Origin: Lampropedia aestuarii
Lineage (GTDB): Bacteria > Pseudomonadota > Gammaproteobacteria > Burkholderiales > Burkholderiaceae_C
Reading direction: 5' to 3'
Assembly: GCF_004803635.1 (NCBI RefSeq)
Contig: NZ_SSWX01000001.1
Coordinates: 248,001 to 312,000, forward strand
Length of the DNA: 64,000 bases
The notes under the pieces are model-generated. The model was given only the letters and a program-made list of their open reading frames with translations. It searched no databases and was not told the origin of the DNA. Made by a program: the position numbers and the translations under genes. Every line of letters begins with the position of its first letter. Position 1 is the stretch's first letter. This document shows positions 62,662 to 64,000 of the stretch, in pieces.

Positions 62662-63669
62662 TTAAATGACCTTGGCGCGCATCAAATCGCCCACATGCAA
62701 AGCCCCAACCAGGGCACCCGCCTCACCCGTCACAAGCAAGCAGGTGATGCGGTGTTGCTCCATCATCTGCGCCGCTTGCGTGGCCAAGGCATCAGCCTCA
62801 ATTGTGCGCGGCTTGGCATGCATGACCTGGCCTGCCGTCAGGGTGCGCAAATCCATGCCCGCTTCAATATTGCGGCGCAAATCGCCATCGGTGTAAATGC
62901 CCAGCAACTGGCCTTGCGCGCCCACCACCGCAGTAGCGCCCAGGCCTTTGCGAGAGATTTCGTGCATCAGCTCGCCAAAGCTGGCGCTCTCAGGCACGCT
63001 GGGCACATCGGCGCCTTGGCGCATCACATCGCGCACATGGGTTAGCAAGCGCCGCCCCAAGGAGCCGCCTGGGTGCGAACGGGCAAAGTCCTCAGCTCTG
63101 AAACCGCGCGCATCCAGCACTGCAACGGCCAAAGCGTCGCCCAGCGCCAATTGCACCGTGGTGCTGGCCGTAGGGGCCAAATTCAATGGGTCGGCCTCTT
63201 GGCTGACCTGGGTGTCGAGCACGATGTCAGCATGGCGTGCCAAGGCTGACTGGGTTTTGCCCGTCATGGCGATGACCCTGGCCCCCAGGCGTTTGATCAC
63301 CGGCAAAATATTCACCAGCTCTTCGCTCTCGCCGCTGTTGGAGATGGCCAGCACCACATCGGCGCCGGTGACCATGCCCAAATCGCCGTGGCTGGCTTCG
63401 GCCGGATGCAGAAAAAATGCTGGCGTGCCAGTAGAGGCCAAAGTCGCGGCAATCTTGCGGCCAATATGGCCGCTTTTGCCCATACCAGTGACCACCACAC
63501 GTGCTTGACCATTCAAAATGGTCTGCACGGCCTGCGTGAACGCGTCCCCCATGCGCTGGCGCACTGCCTGCAGCTGTTCAATTTCGATCTGGACTGCATT
63601 GCGCCCCATTTCAAGCGCGCGTGCGGCATCGAAAGAAGCAAAAGAAGCATGGGTTGGGGTGTGACTCAT
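62662..63669 (-). CDS. kdsD: D-arabinose 5-phosphate isomerase (KpsF/GutQ family)
   Basis: KdsD makes arabinose 5-phosphate from ribulose 5-phosphate, the first step of Kdo synthesis. The 335-residue protein from ATG 63669 has a SIS domain (ARVVVTGMGKSGHIGRKIAATLASTGTPAFFLHPAEASHGDLGMV, read as blocks; ISNSGESEELV; HPGGSLGRRLLTHVRDVM) followed by two CBS domains (ATAVVGAQGQLLGIYTDGDLRR; HRITCLLVTGEAGALVGALHVGDLMRAKVI). Upstream ATGs at 63678 and 63699 are alternatives and none has a clear ribosome site. kdsC and lptC follow on the same strand. Confidence 0.95.
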   Translation of the reverse strand: MSHTPTHASFASFDAARALEMGRNAVQIEIEQLQAVRQRMGDAFTQAVQTILNGQARVVVTGMGKSGHIGRKIAATLASTGTPAFFLHPAEASHGDLGMVTGADVVLAISNSGESEELVNILPVIKRLGARVIAMTGKTQSALARHADIVLDTQVSQEADPLNLAPTASTTVQLALGDALAVAVLDARGFRAEDFARSHPGGSLGRRLLTHVRDVMRQGADVPSVPESASFGELMHEISRKGLGATAVVGAQGQLLGIYTDGDLRRNIEAGMDLRTLTAGQVMHAKPRTIEADALATQAAQMMEQHRITCLLVTGEAGALVGALHVGDLMRAKVI

Positions 63670-63771
63670 AGCGTGCATTTTAACGGGAAGGGGCACCATA
63701 GCGCGAAGCCATGGCCAGGTTCATTGCCAAGCACAGGCTGCAGGCCCTGCCCGCAGCACCTGCGCCCTCAT

Positions 63772-64000
63772 TCACAGCAACCAGGCCATCACGTCCTGGT
63801 GCCCATCAGCCTGCAAACGGGCTGGGTCAGCATCGTTGAGGATGTCTTTGGCCAGGTTCTTGCCCAGCTCCACGCCCCATTGGTCAAAGCTGTTGATACC
63901 CCACAAGCGGCCAGCGACAAAGGTGCGGTGCTCGTACAAGGCAATCAAAGCACCCACCGAGGCAGGGTCCAAACGGTCAATCACCATCATCGTGCTCGGT
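63772..64000 (-). CDS. pgi: Glucose-6-phosphate isomerase, C-terminal end (cut by the window edge)
   Basis: Only the last 76 residues are in the window; the frame stays open to base 64000. They read ...[24 protein letters not shown], then [30 protein letters not shown], the Pgi signature 2 region ([14 protein letters not shown] with the catalytic Lys), and end in HQDVMAWLL. Pgi interconverts glucose 6-phosphate and fructose 6-phosphate. The internal ATGs near 63990 are not the real start. It lies about 100 bp upstream of kdsD on the same strand. Confidence 0.95.
   Translation of the reverse strand, partial: PSTMMVIDRLDPASVGALIALYEHRTFVAGRLWGINSFDQWGVELGKNLAKDILNDADPARLQADGHQDVMAWLL

Overview
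The window is bacterial and dense with genes on both strands. It has no rRNA, tRNA or CRISPR array that I can recognise. The gene set points to a betaproteobacterium of the order Burkholderiales, probably Comamonadaceae or a near relative. The main reasons are the neighbourhoods DUF4870/HIT/tatABC/HtrA, 'ribBA'-ribH-nusB-aminotransferase and kdsD-kdsC-lptC, a PBP1A gene divergent from pilMNOPQ, an FMN riboswitch before a second lumazine synthase, and a domesticated RAYT-like protein. No species is claimed; this is recall of families, not a database result.

Layout. 0-3.7 kb: a giant surface protein with DUF11-type repeats on the minus strand, cut by one in-frame TAA and running off the left edge. 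4.3-10.2 kb (minus): RAYT-like protein, methyltransferase, DUF1415 and the DNA polymerase III alpha subunit. 10.4-18.1 kb: bamD, an aminotransferase, panB-panC (pantothenate), a 5'-nucleotidase lipoprotein and an lrgAB-like pair. 18.2-20 kb: an interspersed repeat, then a Fur-box-like site in front of a two-gene isochorismatase plus 2,3-dihydro-DHB dehydrogenase operon. 20-27.3 kb (minus): ppk1 with three tandem Pho-box-like units, a DUF2789 protein and purL. 27.5-34.3 kb (minus): the type IV pilus assembly operon pilMNOPQ, ending in an Ig-domain lipoprotein. 34.6-39.4 kb: PBP1A, a cluster of intergenic hairpins, mscL, a NIF3-family protein and a GbsR-type regulator. 39.5-46 kb: a second copy of the repeat, an HtrA-type protease, a TPR protein, tatABC, a MITE-like element, HIT, a patatin and a DUF4870 protein. 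46.3-51.1 kb: riboflavin genes (DHBP synthase with a degenerate RibA half, ribH, nusB, a second riboswitch-controlled ribH) plus an aminotransferase and a small monooxygenase. 51.2-54 kb: a Bcr/CflA efflux gene with a TetR regulator, then a 44-base poly(A) run and about 0.6 kb without a recognisable gene. 54-64 kb: soluble lytic transglycosylase, 5-formyl-THF cyclo-ligase, GST, CCA-adding enzyme, an HxlR regulator divergent from an MDR oxidoreductase, an SDR, lptC-kdsC-kdsD (Kdo/LPS), and the C-terminal end of glucose-6-phosphate isomerase at the right edge.

Most of the window is ordinary housekeeping chromosome. The observations most worth checking are the interspersed repeat family (three loci, one with terminal inverted repeats), the Fur-controlled partial catechol operon, the Pho-box-preceded polyphosphate kinase with a long lysine/alanine-rich N-terminus, the hairpin cluster downstream of PBP1A, the interrupted DUF11 giant gene, and the 44-A homopolymer. 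I did not find a convincing wholly new system. Start codons were chosen by Shine-Dalgarno sites and family conservation and are stated where uncertain.
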